This document shows positions 24,801 through 33,815 of a stretch of DNA of 46,466 nucleotides, piece after piece. A model generated the notes under the pieces. It was not told the DNA's origin. It worked only from the letters and a program-made list of their open reading frames with translations, and ran no database searches. Positions within the stretch are counted from its first letter, which is position 1; each line of letters begins with the position of its first letter. Source of the stretch: Alphaproteobacteria bacterium (GTDB lineage: Bacteria; Pseudomonadota; Alphaproteobacteria; Rhodobacterales; Rhodobacteraceae); assembly GCA_030432315.1 (NCBI GenBank), contig JAUIHM010000016.1, forward strand, positions 1 to 46,466. Direction: 5' to 3'. A program made the position numbers and the translations under genes.

Positions 24801-26155
24801 CAGTGTTTGACCAGGCCGGGTTTCTTGGCCCGGAGCGCATCCATCAGCCGTTTGCCAAGTCCGCGTTTCGTGACCTGGCGGGAGCGGGCAATGGCCAGCG
24901 AGGCGGGGTCAACGTCCTCGGTGATGGTGGAACCGGCGGCGATCATCGCGTTGCTGCCGATGGTGACCGGAGCAACAAGCGCGGAGTTGGAGCCGACGAA
25001 CACCTGCGAGCCGATGACGGTCCGGTGTTTGAACACGCCGTCATAGTTGCAGGTGATGGTTCCGGCACCGATGTTGGTACCGTGACCGATATCCGCATCG
25101 CCGATGTAGCTGAGGTGATTGATCTTGGTTCCGGCATCGACAATCGAGTTCTTGATTTCGACGAAGTTGCCGACATGGGTGTCTTCGGCCAGTTCCGCGC
25201 CGGGACGGAGCCGGGCAAAGGGACCGACGGTCGAACCGCGGCTGACGTGGCATCCTTCGAGATGGCAGAAGGCGAGAATCTTCGCGCCGGATTCGATCGT
25301 GACGCCCGGCCCGAAAAACACGTTGGGCGCAACGGTCACGTCGCGGCCGATCATGGTGTCAAATCCGAACCACACGGTGGCGGGATCGGTCATGGTAACG
25401 CCGTTCTCAAGTGCTTCGAGACGGGCGCGGCTCTGAAAAACCGCTTCGGCCTCGGCGAGTTCCTGTCGGGAATTGATGCCGAGGGTTTCCTGCATCGGGC
25501 AGGTGATGACTTCGGCCGTCAGATTTGTCTCGCGGGCACGGGCAACGATGTCGGTCAGGTAGTATTCGCCCTTGGAGTTGTTGTTTTCGACGGCATCCAG
25601 CAGGGAGAAGAGCGTTTGGCTGTCGGCGGCGAGGACGCCCGAATTGCAGAGCCTGATTTCCTTCTGCTCCGGCGTGGCTTCGTGTTCTTCGATGATGGCC
25701 TCGAGATTGTTGTCCGGGCCGGTGACCAGTCGGCCGTAGCCGAAGGGCGAGACGGTTTCGAACCCCAGAACGACGACGGCGGCGCCGTTCCGGCGCGCGT
25801 CGGTCATCCGGGCGAGCGTTTCGGACCGGACCAGCGGCGTATCCGCGTAGAGGACGATGATGTCGCCCTCAAACCCCGCCAGTGCCTCCCTGGCCTGCAG
25901 GACCGCATGGGCGGTACCAAGCTGCTCGGTCTGGGTGACGGTCACCGCGTCGGCGTCCCATTCCGCGACCGCCTGTTCGACCCGGAGGCTTTCATGGCCG
26001 GTGACCACGACGATGCGTTCGGGTTCCAGTGCCTGGGCGGTGCGCAAGGCATGGGCAACCAGTGGCGCCCCGGCGAGCGTGTGCAGCACCTTCGGCAGGT
26101 CGGAGTTCATTCGGCTGCCCCGACCGGCGGCAAGGATTACGACTGCAGTTGACAT
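24800..26155 (-). CDS. glmU: Bifunctional UDP-GlcNAc pyrophosphorylase / GlcN-1-P acetyltransferase
   Basis: The 451-residue protein has the nucleotidyltransferase signature LAAGRGSRM followed by the LPKVLH segment near residue 20. Residues 1-225 form the uridyltransferase domain. A left-handed beta-helix follows (about 250-451), with the hexapeptide repeat FVEIKNSIVDAGTKINHLSY and YIGDADIGHGTNIGAG. It makes UDP-GlcNAc from glucosamine-1-phosphate, acetyl-CoA and UTP. It is the first gene of a unit with glmS. The 131-base divergent region to gph holds its promoter. Length and motif set are normal. Confidence 0.96.
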   Translation of the reverse strand: MSTAVVILAAGRGSRMNSDLPKVLHTLAGAPLVAHALRTAQALEPERIVVVTGHESLRVEQAVAEWDADAVTVTQTEQLGTAHAVLQAREALAGFEGDIIVLYADTPLVRSETLARMTDARRNGAAVVVLGFETVSPFGYGRLVTGPDNNLEAIIEEHEATPEQKEIRLCNSGVLAADSQTLFSLLDAVENNNSKGEYYLTDIVARARETNLTAEVITCPMQETLGINSRQELAEAEAVFQSRARLEALENGVTMTDPATVWFGFDTMIGRDVTVAPNVFFGPGVTIESGAKILAFCHLEGCHVSRGSTVGPFARLRPGAELAEDTHVGNFVEIKNSIVDAGTKINHLSYIGDADIGHGTNIGAGTITCNYDGVFKHRTVIGSQVFVGSNSALVAPVTIGSNAMIAAGSTITEDVDPASLAIARSRQVTKRGLGKRLMDALRAKKPGLVKH

Positions 26156-26286
26156 GGGTACTCTCCGGTTGTGTCACTACGGCTCATAGCAGCGCGGGAA
26201 GTCACACAAAAGGGCATGTGGCATCAGTTTGTGTTTCAAGAAACTGCCATCTTCGGCGGGTATGCGTGATTGATGAAGGGTGACCG

Positions 26287-26958
26287 ATGCGAACAGCGGT
26301 ATTTGATCTGGACGGAACGCTGGCGGATACCTCCGGCGATCTGATCGCGGCGGCGAACGGGGCGTTTGTCGCGGCGGGATTTGCCGCGCCGCTCGATCCC
26401 GTGACCCATGCCCCGGTTGCCTTCGCCGGAGGGCGTGCGATGCTGCGGACCGGGTTCGGTCTGCTCGGAATGGGGGAGCCTGCGGAGCAGATCTCCGAGC
26501 TTTATCCCAGCCTGCTCGACATCTACCGTCGAGACATCGACCGGAATACCCGGCTCTATCCGGGTGTGGTCGAGTGCCTGGACATTCTGACAGATCGCGG
26601 CTGGCTGATGGCGGTCTGCACCAACAAACCCGTGGGGTTGGCGGATCTGCTGCTGCAGCGCCTGGGTGTTTCGCGGTATTTTCCGGTGGTTCTGGGGGCC
26701 GACAGTCTGGCGGTGCGCAAACCCGATCCGGAGCACCTGATACAGGCGGTGGTCCGCTCGGGCGGCGACAGGATGCGGTCGGTGCTGATCGGCGATACGG
26801 TGACCGACCGGGAAACCGCGACGCGGAGCGGGATTCCCTGCGTGTTGGTCGGGTTCGGTCCCGAAGGGTCGGGGGTCGCGGCGCTCCAACCCGAAGCAAT
26901 TCTGGAGAAATATTCCGACCTGCCGGATCTTCTGGAACAGATGGTCCCGCAGCCATGA
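26287..26958 (+). CDS. gph: Phosphoglycolate phosphatase-like HAD hydrolase
   Basis: The 223-residue HAD-IA phosphatase has motif I FDLDGTLADT near residue 6, motif II CTNKP near 116, motif III lysine in RKPDPEHL near 145, and motif IV GDTVTDRETA near 174. In alphaproteobacteria genes of this type beside glmU are usually assigned as phosphoglycolate phosphatase. It removes 2-phosphoglycolate formed by DNA repair or Rubisco. ATG 26287 has AAGGGTGA upstream. The substrate is not proven by sequence. It is followed after 34 bases by the phosphoesterase gene in the same direction. Confidence 0.85.
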   Translation: MRTAVFDLDGTLADTSGDLIAAANGAFVAAGFAAPLDPVTHAPVAFAGGRAMLRTGFGLLGMGEPAEQISELYPSLLDIYRRDIDRNTRLYPGVVECLDILTDRGWLMAVCTNKPVGLADLLLQRLGVSRYFPVVLGADSLAVRKPDPEHLIQAVVRSGGDRMRSVLIGDTVTDRETATRSGIPCVLVGFGPEGSGVAALQPEAILEKYSDLPDLLEQMVPQP

Positions 26959-26992
26959 TACGGTGGCAGAGGACGCAGAGTGGAGAGTCGTC

Positions 26993-27805
26993 ATGCAGAA
27001 GTTCATCGTAATATCCGATCTGCATCTGGTGCCGGGCAGCCACCTGCAGGGGGTGGATACCGAAGACCGGCTGCGCAAGGTGGTCTCGCACGTCAACGGG
27101 GCGCATCCGGATGCGGAATTCTGCATCTTCAACGGAGATCTGGCGGATCACGGCGCGCCGGAAGCCTACAGGTTTCTGGCGGAGGAAACGCGGAAGCTCG
27201 CGGTGCCGGTTTATTTCACCATGGGCAATCATGACGACCGGGGTGCATTTGCGGCGCTGGGTCTTGAGACGCCGAATCCGGACACCGGGTGTTATGACCG
27301 CACCATCGCACTCGGAGATCATTCGGTTGTGCTGCTCGACAGTCTGGAACCGGGCGAAACCGAAGGACGGCTGTCCGACGTGCAGTTCGACTGGCTGCGA
27401 CGGGCGCTCGGAGACGCGGCCGGCAGGCCGGTGATCGTCGTGCTGCATCATTCGATCGCCGATCTGGGGGTGCCGACGGATTTCATCAATCTGCGCGACA
27501 AGGAGCGACTGGCCGCCGTGCTCGGCGCCCATGGCGGCGTTCGGCAGGTCATTTCCGGACATGTGCACATGTCCACCGCCGGGATCTACCGCGGGATCCC
27601 GTTCACGACCGTTTCCGGGAGCCATTACAAGATCTATCCGCGGATGTCCGGCCCGCTCGATACCGTCCCGCGCATCTGGGGGCCGGCGCAGATCGGCGTG
27701 GTGCTTGCCGGGGAGGACGGGGTTGTCGTCCATCACGAAAACTTCGAGGACGCAAACCCGGTTCTTTCGCCAGAGCTGTTCTACTGGGACCGCGACGGCG
27801 CATGA
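26993..27805 (+). CDS. cpdA: CpdA/GpdQ-like metallophosphoesterase
   Basis: The 270-residue calcineurin-like phosphoesterase has the dimetal motifs in order: DLH (SDLHLVPG, residue about 9), GD (NGDLADHG), GNHD, HH (VLHHSIAD) and GHVH. This class includes cAMP phosphodiesterase CpdA and glycerophosphodiesterase GpdQ. No motif visible here separates them. ATG 26993 follows GGAGAG. Codon use is uniform with gph, and the two are probably cotranscribed. Its position just before tRNA-Gly and the phosphonate-ester region is suggestive only. The cpdA symbol is a family label. Confidence 0.72.
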   Translation: MQKFIVISDLHLVPGSHLQGVDTEDRLRKVVSHVNGAHPDAEFCIFNGDLADHGAPEAYRFLAEETRKLAVPVYFTMGNHDDRGAFAALGLETPNPDTGCYDRTIALGDHSVVLLDSLEPGETEGRLSDVQFDWLRRALGDAAGRPVIVVLHHSIADLGVPTDFINLRDKERLAAVLGAHGGVRQVISGHVHMSTAGIYRGIPFTTVSGSHYKIYPRMSGPLDTVPRIWGPAQIGVVLAGEDGVVVHHENFEDANPVLSPELFYWDRDGA

Positions 27806-27938
27806 GGGTAAACTGACGGATTGAAGCCTGTCGCGGATTCATGCCGTTTTTCGGACATTTGTGATGCGGAGTTGACTTGGACCCGAGGCGGATGCCTTGA
27901 CGGGCAGGGGCAGTTGAATTACCACCTGATTCCTCCGG

Positions 27939-28012
27939 GCGGGTATGGTGAAATGGTATCATAAGAGCCTTCCAAGCTTAAGGTGCGGGTTCGATTCCCG
28001 CTACCCGCTCCA
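27939..28012 (+). tRNA. tRNA-Gly (anticodon TCC)
   Basis: A full 74-base cloverleaf can be read. The 7-bp acceptor stem GCGGGTA/TACCCGC is perfect. The anticodon loop CTTCCAA has TCC at 27971-27973. The T arm is GCGGG-TTCGATT-CCCGC, and CCA is encoded at the end (28010-28012). It closely resembles the E. coli tRNA-Gly(TCC), and reads GGA and GGG glycine codons. The 3' end borders the region with the ABC transporter, and such tRNA ends often serve as integration sites, but no integrase is seen. Confidence 0.97.
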
Positions 28013-28454
28013 GAACAATCCCCTCTGCGCGACGCGGCCCTGTGACCGGGCTTTGGCCTGGTGCGACCTGATGTGGGCGCGCCAGACGGTGCACGCGCAT
28101 CCGCTCTCGCGTCCGTCGATGGCCCGCCGGGCGTTGCAGCATGACCGGATCCGGGGCCGAGGCCGTTGCCGGGTGACTAATTGTCTGGCAGAAGCCGGCA
28201 TTTTGCGGCGAAACCGGGCGCGCTGATCAAAAATGCGGCGACACGGGCAGTTGCCGATTGATCGAACCCCAAACAAAGCTACACTCACGCGCAAACGGTG
28301 CCTTGCGTCCAGGTTACATGGGCGGAAAATCCGGTGCCGGTGAGTGTTGTTTTGACGAACGGGGGTGCTCGGCAAACGATAGGCGTAAGCAATACAAATG
28401 TCACAAGAACCGGGCAATACCGGCGTGGCTCAATACAGCACGGAGGTCACAACA
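28013..28454 (+). promoter_or_regulatory. Gene-free stretch between tRNA-Gly and the ABC operon, with a candidate promoter
   Basis: No convincing gene lies in these 442 bases. TTGATC (28258-28263), a 16-base spacer and TACACT (28280-28285) make a moderate sigma-70-type promoter, leaving a leader of about 165 bases before the binding-protein gene. I looked for a riboswitch and found no class I could match. GGAGG (28442-28446) is the ribosome binding site of the next gene. Confidence 0.45.
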
Positions 28455-30503
28455 GTGAAACGATCAAGTACCATACTTCTTTCGGGGACGGCGCTTTGCC
28501 TGCTTTCAACCGGAGCGTTTGCCGCCTGTCCCGCAGTAACGGCTCAGGACATGATGGGTGTGTCCGAAGGGAAATATCCGCTCCAGTATGAGCGGGCGGA
28601 GTTCGAGGAACTGGCCGGATGCACCATGGAGTTCAGCGAGAACCCGGCGATTGCCGAGCTGAACGGGATGATCCGAAACAATCCCGATCTGCCGCCGCTT
28701 GCCGAGCGTCTGCCGGAAGAGCCGCTGGTGGTGGCGCCCTATGTGTCGATCGGCACCTACGGCGGAACGTTTGACGCGCTGTCGAATGCCACCGAGGCGG
28801 GGACATCGGATTTTCTGTCCACGCGGCACGTCAATCTGGTCCGGTATTCCGATGATCTGGAAACCATCGTACCGAACGTCGCCAGGGACTGGTCGTGGAA
28901 TGACGACTTCACCGAACTGACGTTCTATCTGCGCAAGGGGCACAAGTGGTCGGATGGTGAGCCGTTCACCGCCGAGGACGTCAAGTTCTGGTACGACAAT
29001 CTCGCGCTCGACCCGAACATCAACGAAAAGCCGAAGGATTACGTGCTGGTCGGCGGCGAGCGGATGACGGTTGAAGTGATCGATCCGGAAACCGTGGTTT
29101 TCAAGCTTCCGGCGCCGAAACCCGGGCTGCTGGCGCATTTCGCGACCTCCTTCGCCCAGGGATTTCAGCCGAAGCATTTCCTCGGCCAGTTCCATCCGGA
29201 CATCAACCCCGAAGCGGATGCGCTCGCGCAAAGCCTCGGGTTTGAGAACGGATATGCAGTCATTATGGCCTATTACGGCAATTCGGACTGGACCGATACG
29301 CCGTCGCCGATGCTGAATTCGCCGGACAAGGTCGCCAACATGCCGGCGGATGCGGTGCCGACGCTGGAAAGTTTCTTCGTGGTTCGTGATACCACGGAGG
29401 GACGGCATTACGTTGCCAATCCGTATTTCTTCATGGTGGATACGGCCGGCAACCAGCTGCCCTACATCAATGAGCAGGACGAGCTTTATGCCAATGACCA
29501 GGAAGTGCGGCTTCTGAAGCTGGTGAACGGCGAAGCGGACTACAAGGCCCAGTCGCTGCAGCTTTCCGATGTTCCGCTGCTGCTCGAGAACCAGGAGAAA
29601 GGCGACTACACGATCCAGTTGAAACCGAAAATCGCGATGCATGCGATTTCTTTCAACATCACCTCGGAGGACGAGGCGAAGCGGGAAGTGTTCGGTGATC
29701 TGCGGTTCCGAGAGGCGATGTCCCTCGCCATGAACCGGGAGGAGATCAACCAGGTTGCCTATTTCGGACAGGGGACGGTGCAACAGTACATCGGCTTCTC
29801 GCCGGCGCCGGAATTCGTCGATGAAAAGTGGCTGACCTACGCCACCGAATTCGATCCCGAGCGGGCAAATGCGCTGCTTGACGAGATCGGTCTGGTCGAT
29901 GCGGACGGCGACGGGTTCAGGGACCTTCCCAACGGCGAGCCGCTGGTGCTGAACCTTCAGTTCGCCACCCAGGGAATCGCCGGTCAGGTGGTCGAACTGC
30001 TCGGTCAGAACTGGCGTGATGTCGGGATCAATTCAACCGTCAAGGAGGTCACGCCGGACGAGTACCGTTCGGCGCAGTCGTCAAACCAGCTCGACGTCGG
30101 GCTCTGGGAAAAGAGCCAGCCGCTCGGCATCATCCTTGGCAACAACGAGCTCTGGGTTCCGCCGTTCGAGAACTACTTCGGCCATCGGACGGGCATGCTC
30201 TGGGCGGAGTGGGTCGATTCGGAGGGGGCAAGCGGCGTTGAGCCGCCGGATTACGTGAAGCAGCTTATCGCCGACATCAATGCGTTCCAGTCGACACCGT
30301 CCGGGACGGCGGAATTCGCGGAAATCGGTGCGCGGCTGGTCGAGAACATGACATCGAACCTGCTTTTCCTTGGCACGGCACTGACGCCGGATCCGATCTA
30401 CAGCCGCAACGTGCTGAAGAACGTTCCGGAGTTCAAGACGGCATCGTACGAATACTACCGTACATTCCCGTACCGGCCGCAGCAGTGGTTCCTCGACGAA
30501 TAG
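28455..30503 (+). CDS. ABC transporter solute-binding protein, peptide/oligosaccharide (SBP_bac_5) family
   Basis: The start is GTG 28455, eight bases after GGAGG. It gives a 682-residue protein with a signal peptide (VKRSSTILLSGTALCLLSTG, cleaved near AFA-ACP). The SBP_bac_5 core is clear: WSWNDDFTELTFYLRKGHKW near residue 145 and EPFTAEDVKFWYDNL near 175. At about 680 residues it is longer than DppA-type proteins (about 535) and like the large AgpA alpha-galactoside group, so a sugar-containing ligand is possible. It heads a five-gene importer that ends in a phosphonate monoester hydrolase. I infer an esterified or glycosylated phosphonate as ligand; a peptide or galactoside is the alternative. 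Confidence 0.85.
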   Translation: MKRSSTILLSGTALCLLSTGAFAACPAVTAQDMMGVSEGKYPLQYERAEFEELAGCTMEFSENPAIAELNGMIRNNPDLPPLAERLPEEPLVVAPYVSIGTYGGTFDALSNATEAGTSDFLSTRHVNLVRYSDDLETIVPNVARDWSWNDDFTELTFYLRKGHKWSDGEPFTAEDVKFWYDNLALDPNINEKPKDYVLVGGERMTVEVIDPETVVFKLPAPKPGLLAHFATSFAQGFQPKHFLGQFHPDINPEADALAQSLGFENGYAVIMAYYGNSDWTDTPSPMLNSPDKVANMPADAVPTLESFFVVRDTTEGRHYVANPYFFMVDTAGNQLPYINEQDELYANDQEVRLLKLVNGEADYKAQSLQLSDVPLLLENQEKGDYTIQLKPKIAMHAISFNITSEDEAKREVFGDLRFREAMSLAMNREEINQVAYFGQGTVQQYIGFSPAPEFVDEKWLTYATEFDPERANALLDEIGLVDADGDGFRDLPNGEPLVLNLQFATQGIAGQVVELLGQNWRDVGINSTVKEVTPDEYRSAQSSNQLDVGLWEKSQPLGIILGNNELWVPPFENYFGHRTGMLWAEWVDSEGASGVEPPDYVKQLIADINAFQSTPSGTAEFAEIGARLVENMTSNLLFLGTALTPDPIYSRNVLKNVPEFKTASYEYYRTFPYRPQQWFLDE

Positions 30504-30596
30504 CCCGGAGTCCAGCCATGACTTACAGGGCCGGCGCCGGACGCCGGCCCTGGATTGCCAGACAGTCGCCCGAACCGGGCAGGAGGTACCTCCGGA

Positions 30597-31604
30597 ATGG
30601 GTCAGTTCATACAGTTCGCGTTGACGCGTGCATTCCTGGCACTTGTGACGCTGCTGACGGTTTCACTGATCGTCTTCACGCTGATGGAACTGGTGCCTGG
30701 CAGCTGCGCTGAGAGGTATCTGGCATTCAAGAATACCCAAGGTGCGCAGATTTCGATTGCCGACATTCAGGCCGAAGAAAGAAGGCTCGGCCTCGACCGG
30801 CCGTTCGTCGAACGGTGGGGCAAATGGGTCGGCAACGTTTTTTTCCACGGTGAGTTCGGCGACAGCTGCATCCTGCGGCTGAACATCAACCAGCTTCTCG
30901 CCGACAAGTTCTGGATTTCGCTGGGCATATGTCTTTCGGCGCTGTTTCTGTCGTACATGATCGCGGTGCCGATCGGGATCCTTTCGGCGAGTTCGAGCAA
31001 TGCGCTGACCAACAATTCGCTGCGGCTGGTCAGCTATCTCGGTCTGGCCCTGCCGAACTTTCTGCTCGCGCTGATGATCATGCTGGTGTCGACGGTGCTG
31101 TTTGGGGATTCGCTTACTGGCCTGTTCTCAAAAGAGTACCGCGACGCGGCCTGGAGCTGGGCCAAATTCATGGATTTTCTGTCGCGCGCCTGGTTGCCGA
31201 TCTTCATCCTCGGCTGGTCGGCGACGGCGTTTGCGCTGCAGACGGTGCGGGCGCTGATGCTGGACGAGATCGGCAAGCTCTACGTGACGGCAGCGGCTGC
31301 GCGCGGCGTGACCGGGTCGCGTCTGCTGTGGCGTTACCCGGCGCGTCATGCGCTGGGGCCGGTGATCAATTCGCTCGGGTTTGATCTCAACCGGATCTTC
31401 AATGAACTGCCGATCGTGGCGTTGATCCTGACGCTGACCGAGGCCGGAGCGCTGCTGTTTGAATCGCTTGCGCGGTCGAACGACCAGCAGCTGGCGGGTG
31501 CCATTATCTTCCTGCTGACCGCCAGTATCGTGTTCCTGAATTTCATTACTGACATAATGCTGGCGTTGATTGACCCGAGGGTCCGGCGCGGACTGATCGG
31601 GTAG
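30597..31604 (+). CDS. ABC transporter permease (DppB/OppB type)
   Basis: The 335-residue protein has six membrane helices, with an N-terminal helix followed by a periplasmic loop of about 90 residues. The inner-membrane coupling loop is YVTAAAARGVTGSRLLWRYP near residue 235, the usual EAA site. ATG 30597 was chosen; AGGAGG (30581-30586) lies ten bases upstream. The AGGAGG belongs to a GGAGGTACCTCC palindrome that could fold back on itself. The binding-protein gene ends 93 bases earlier, and the second permease gene follows at once. Family is clear; substrate is not. Confidence 0.87.
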   Translation: MGQFIQFALTRAFLALVTLLTVSLIVFTLMELVPGSCAERYLAFKNTQGAQISIADIQAEERRLGLDRPFVERWGKWVGNVFFHGEFGDSCILRLNINQLLADKFWISLGICLSALFLSYMIAVPIGILSASSSNALTNNSLRLVSYLGLALPNFLLALMIMLVSTVLFGDSLTGLFSKEYRDAAWSWAKFMDFLSRAWLPIFILGWSATAFALQTVRALMLDEIGKLYVTAAAARGVTGSRLLWRYPARHALGPVINSLGFDLNRIFNELPIVALILTLTEAGALLFESLARSNDQQLAGAIIFLLTASIVFLNFITDIMLALIDPRVRRGLIG

Positions 31605-31611
31605 GGTGACG

Positions 31612-32805
31612 ATGTTCTGGAGACGAAAGAAGGCGGGCGCAGGCGTGGATCAGGAGGCCAAGGAGGCCTATTTCACCGCGTCCCAGGGGCAGTTGATCTG
31701 GTCGCGGTTCAAATCAAACCGGACCTCGATGATCGCGGGTTACGCGCTGCTGATCATCATCCTTATGGGGGTGTTCGCGCCGTTTCTCTCGCCCTACGAC
31801 CCGACAATTGCCGGTCGCGACCCGAACTATGAGAATGGAGCGCCGCAGATCCCGAAATTCTGGGATGAGAACGGGTTTTCCTTCCGACCGTTCATTTACG
31901 CCACGGAGCGTGAACGGTCCATGGCGACCAATTTCAGATGGGTCGTGACCCAGAACCGCGACGAGCGGCTCTACATGGATTTCTTCGTTCGCGGCTGGAA
32001 CTATTCCCTGTTCCATATCGACTGGGATTTGCCCGGGACCGCCTTTGATGTCGATGTGGCGCTGATCCGCTCCGACATACACCTCTTCGGGGTGGAAGGG
32101 GGCATGATCCATCTGTTTGGCACGGATGCCAGCGGCAAGGACATATTCGGCCGTACCCTGCACGCGATCTGGACCTCGCTGGCGGTCGGCACGCTTGGCG
32201 TGCTGATATCGTTTTTCCTGGCGCTGGTAATCGGCGGAATATCCGGTTACTTCGGCGGCTGGATCGACAGCGTGCTGCAGATGATTACCGATGCCATCCG
32301 AACCGTGCCGCCGATTCCGCTGTTCATGGCCTTCGCGGCCTTCATGCCCGATCACTGGAGTTCCGAGACGCGGTTCTTCTTCATATCGATCATTCTCGGG
32401 GTGATCGGCTGGCCCACCCTGGCCCGGCGCATCCGCACGCATCTTCTGACCGAGCGGACCCAGGAATACGTCCTGGCCGCAGAGCTCTGCGGTGCATCAT
32501 CGTCGCATGTGATCCGGCGTCATCTGCTGCCAAGTTTCACCAGCTACATCATCGTCGATCTGATGATTTCGTTTCCCTACATGGTGCGTTCTGAAACCGC
32601 GCTGTCGTTCATCGGTCTGGGGCTGAAGGATCCGGTCAATTCGCTCGGCGCGCTGATGCAGAACGTCAGCAAGGCGGATGTTCTGCTGAACTACCAGTGG
32701 TATTTCATTCCCGTGCTGTTCTTCATTGCCCTGGTGCTGGCGTTCGTCTTCGTCGGTGACGGGTTGCGCGATGCAGCGGATCCCTATTCGGGGACCAAGA
32801 AATGA
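31612..32805 (+). CDS. ABC transporter permease (DppC/OppC type) with a large extracytoplasmic insertion
   Basis: This 397-residue protein is long for the family (about 300). The first membrane helix (about 38-60) is followed by some 120 extra residues before GTDASGKDIFGRTLHAIW near residue 166, where normal OppC-type permeases resume. The EAA loop is EYVLAAELCGASSSHVIRRH near 283. The insertion is probably periplasmic and could contact the large binding protein. ATG 31612 (AGGGTG upstream) is preferred; GTG 31606 overlapping the previous stop is the alternative. It overlaps the following ATPase gene by four bases. Confidence 0.86.
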   Translation: MFWRRKKAGAGVDQEAKEAYFTASQGQLIWSRFKSNRTSMIAGYALLIIILMGVFAPFLSPYDPTIAGRDPNYENGAPQIPKFWDENGFSFRPFIYATERERSMATNFRWVVTQNRDERLYMDFFVRGWNYSLFHIDWDLPGTAFDVDVALIRSDIHLFGVEGGMIHLFGTDASGKDIFGRTLHAIWTSLAVGTLGVLISFFLALVIGGISGYFGGWIDSVLQMITDAIRTVPPIPLFMAFAAFMPDHWSSETRFFFISIILGVIGWPTLARRIRTHLLTERTQEYVLAAELCGASSSHVIRRHLLPSFTSYIIVDLMISFPYMVRSETALSFIGLGLKDPVNSLGALMQNVSKADVLLNYQWYFIPVLFFIALVLAFVFVGDGLRDAADPYSGTKK

Positions 32806-33815
32806 CGCAGCCGCTGCTTTCGGTCGAAGACCTGACAATCCGGTTCAATACCGACGAGGGGCTTGTCACGGCAGTGGACGACGTGTCGTTCGACATTGCC
32901 CAGGGCGAGGTCATGGGCCTGGTGGGGGAGAGCGGCTCGGGCAAGTCAGTGACCGCGAAGTCGATCATGCGGCTCAATGCCGGCAACACGCGGTATGATC
33001 CGGTGTCGCGGATCATGATCAACCTGCCCGACCGGAACGTGGACGTGCTCGCACTGCGGCGGGACAGGGATCTGCGGGTGGTGCGCGGCGGCGCGGTGTC
33101 TATGATCTTTCAGGAACCAATGGCCTCGTTCGCGCCGGCGATTACCGTCGGTCAGCAGATGGTCGAACAACTGCTGATTCACACGTCGATGAGCAAGGCG
33201 GAGGCGCGGAATCTTTCGATCGAGATGCTCGACCGGGTGGGGATACCGGATGCGTCAAAGCGGTTCGGCCAGTATGCGTTCGAATTCTCCGGCGGCATGC
33301 GGCAGCGGGCGATGATCGCCATGGCCCTGTCGACGCGGCCGAGACTGCTGATCGCCGATGAGCCGACAACCGCGCTGGATGTTACAATTCAGGCCCAGGT
33401 CGTGGATCTGATGAAGGACCTCGTGCGGGAGTTCGGCATGGCGATCCTGTTCATCACCCACGATCTCGGCGTGATTGCCCAGACCGCCGACAAGGTTGCG
33501 GTGATGTATCTGGGGCGCATTGTCGAGAAGGGGACTGTCCGGCAGGTGATCAAGACCCCGGCCCATCCCTACACGCTCGGTCTGATAAATGCGCTGCCGA
33601 AGCTCAATGATCTGGAGGCGGAACTGACTCCGGTTCCGGGCGACATTCCGTCGCCGCTGGACCGCCCTGCCGGCTGCGTGTTTCACACCCGCTGTCCGGT
33701 GGCGATCAAGGGGCGCTGCAGCAGCGAGGTGCCGAATTATACCGCTCTCAGCGGCGGCAGGGAGGTCGCGTGCCACCTCGTCGAAGAACAGGTGAAAGAG
33801 GGGGTCAGCCTGTGA
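32802..33815 (+). CDS. ABC transporter ATPase (DppD/OppD type)
   Basis: The 337-residue ATPase has Walker A GLVGESGSGKSVTAKS near residue 40, the signature FSGGMRQRAMIAMAL near 165, and Walker B LLIADEPTTALDVT with the catalytic Glu near 185. A C-terminal oligopeptide/dipeptide-type domain ends with a cysteine group (GCVFHTRCPV, GRCSS, ACHL), which in related proteins binds an Fe-S cluster. ATG overlaps the preceding stop (ATGA), and its own stop overlaps the GTG of the next ATPase. It forms a heterodimer with that protein to drive import. Confidence 0.9.
   Translation: MTQPLLSVEDLTIRFNTDEGLVTAVDDVSFDIAQGEVMGLVGESGSGKSVTAKSIMRLNAGNTRYDPVSRIMINLPDRNVDVLALRRDRDLRVVRGGAVSMIFQEPMASFAPAITVGQQMVEQLLIHTSMSKAEARNLSIEMLDRVGIPDASKRFGQYAFEFSGGMRQRAMIAMALSTRPRLLIADEPTTALDVTIQAQVVDLMKDLVREFGMAILFITHDLGVIAQTADKVAVMYLGRIVEKGTVRQVIKTPAHPYTLGLINALPKLNDLEAELTPVPGDIPSPLDRPAGCVFHTRCPVAIKGRCSSEVPNYTALSGGREVACHLVEEQVKEGVSL

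Noticed and set aside
24803-26152. 449-residue plus-strand frame opposite glmU
   Set aside because: It mirrors glmU exactly in extent and has no recognisable domain; GlmU motifs are complete on the other strand.
28286-28454. Riboswitch in the ABC importer leader
   Set aside because: No sequence blocks of cobalamin, glycine, SAM or guanidine classes were matched by eye; reported only as a long leader.
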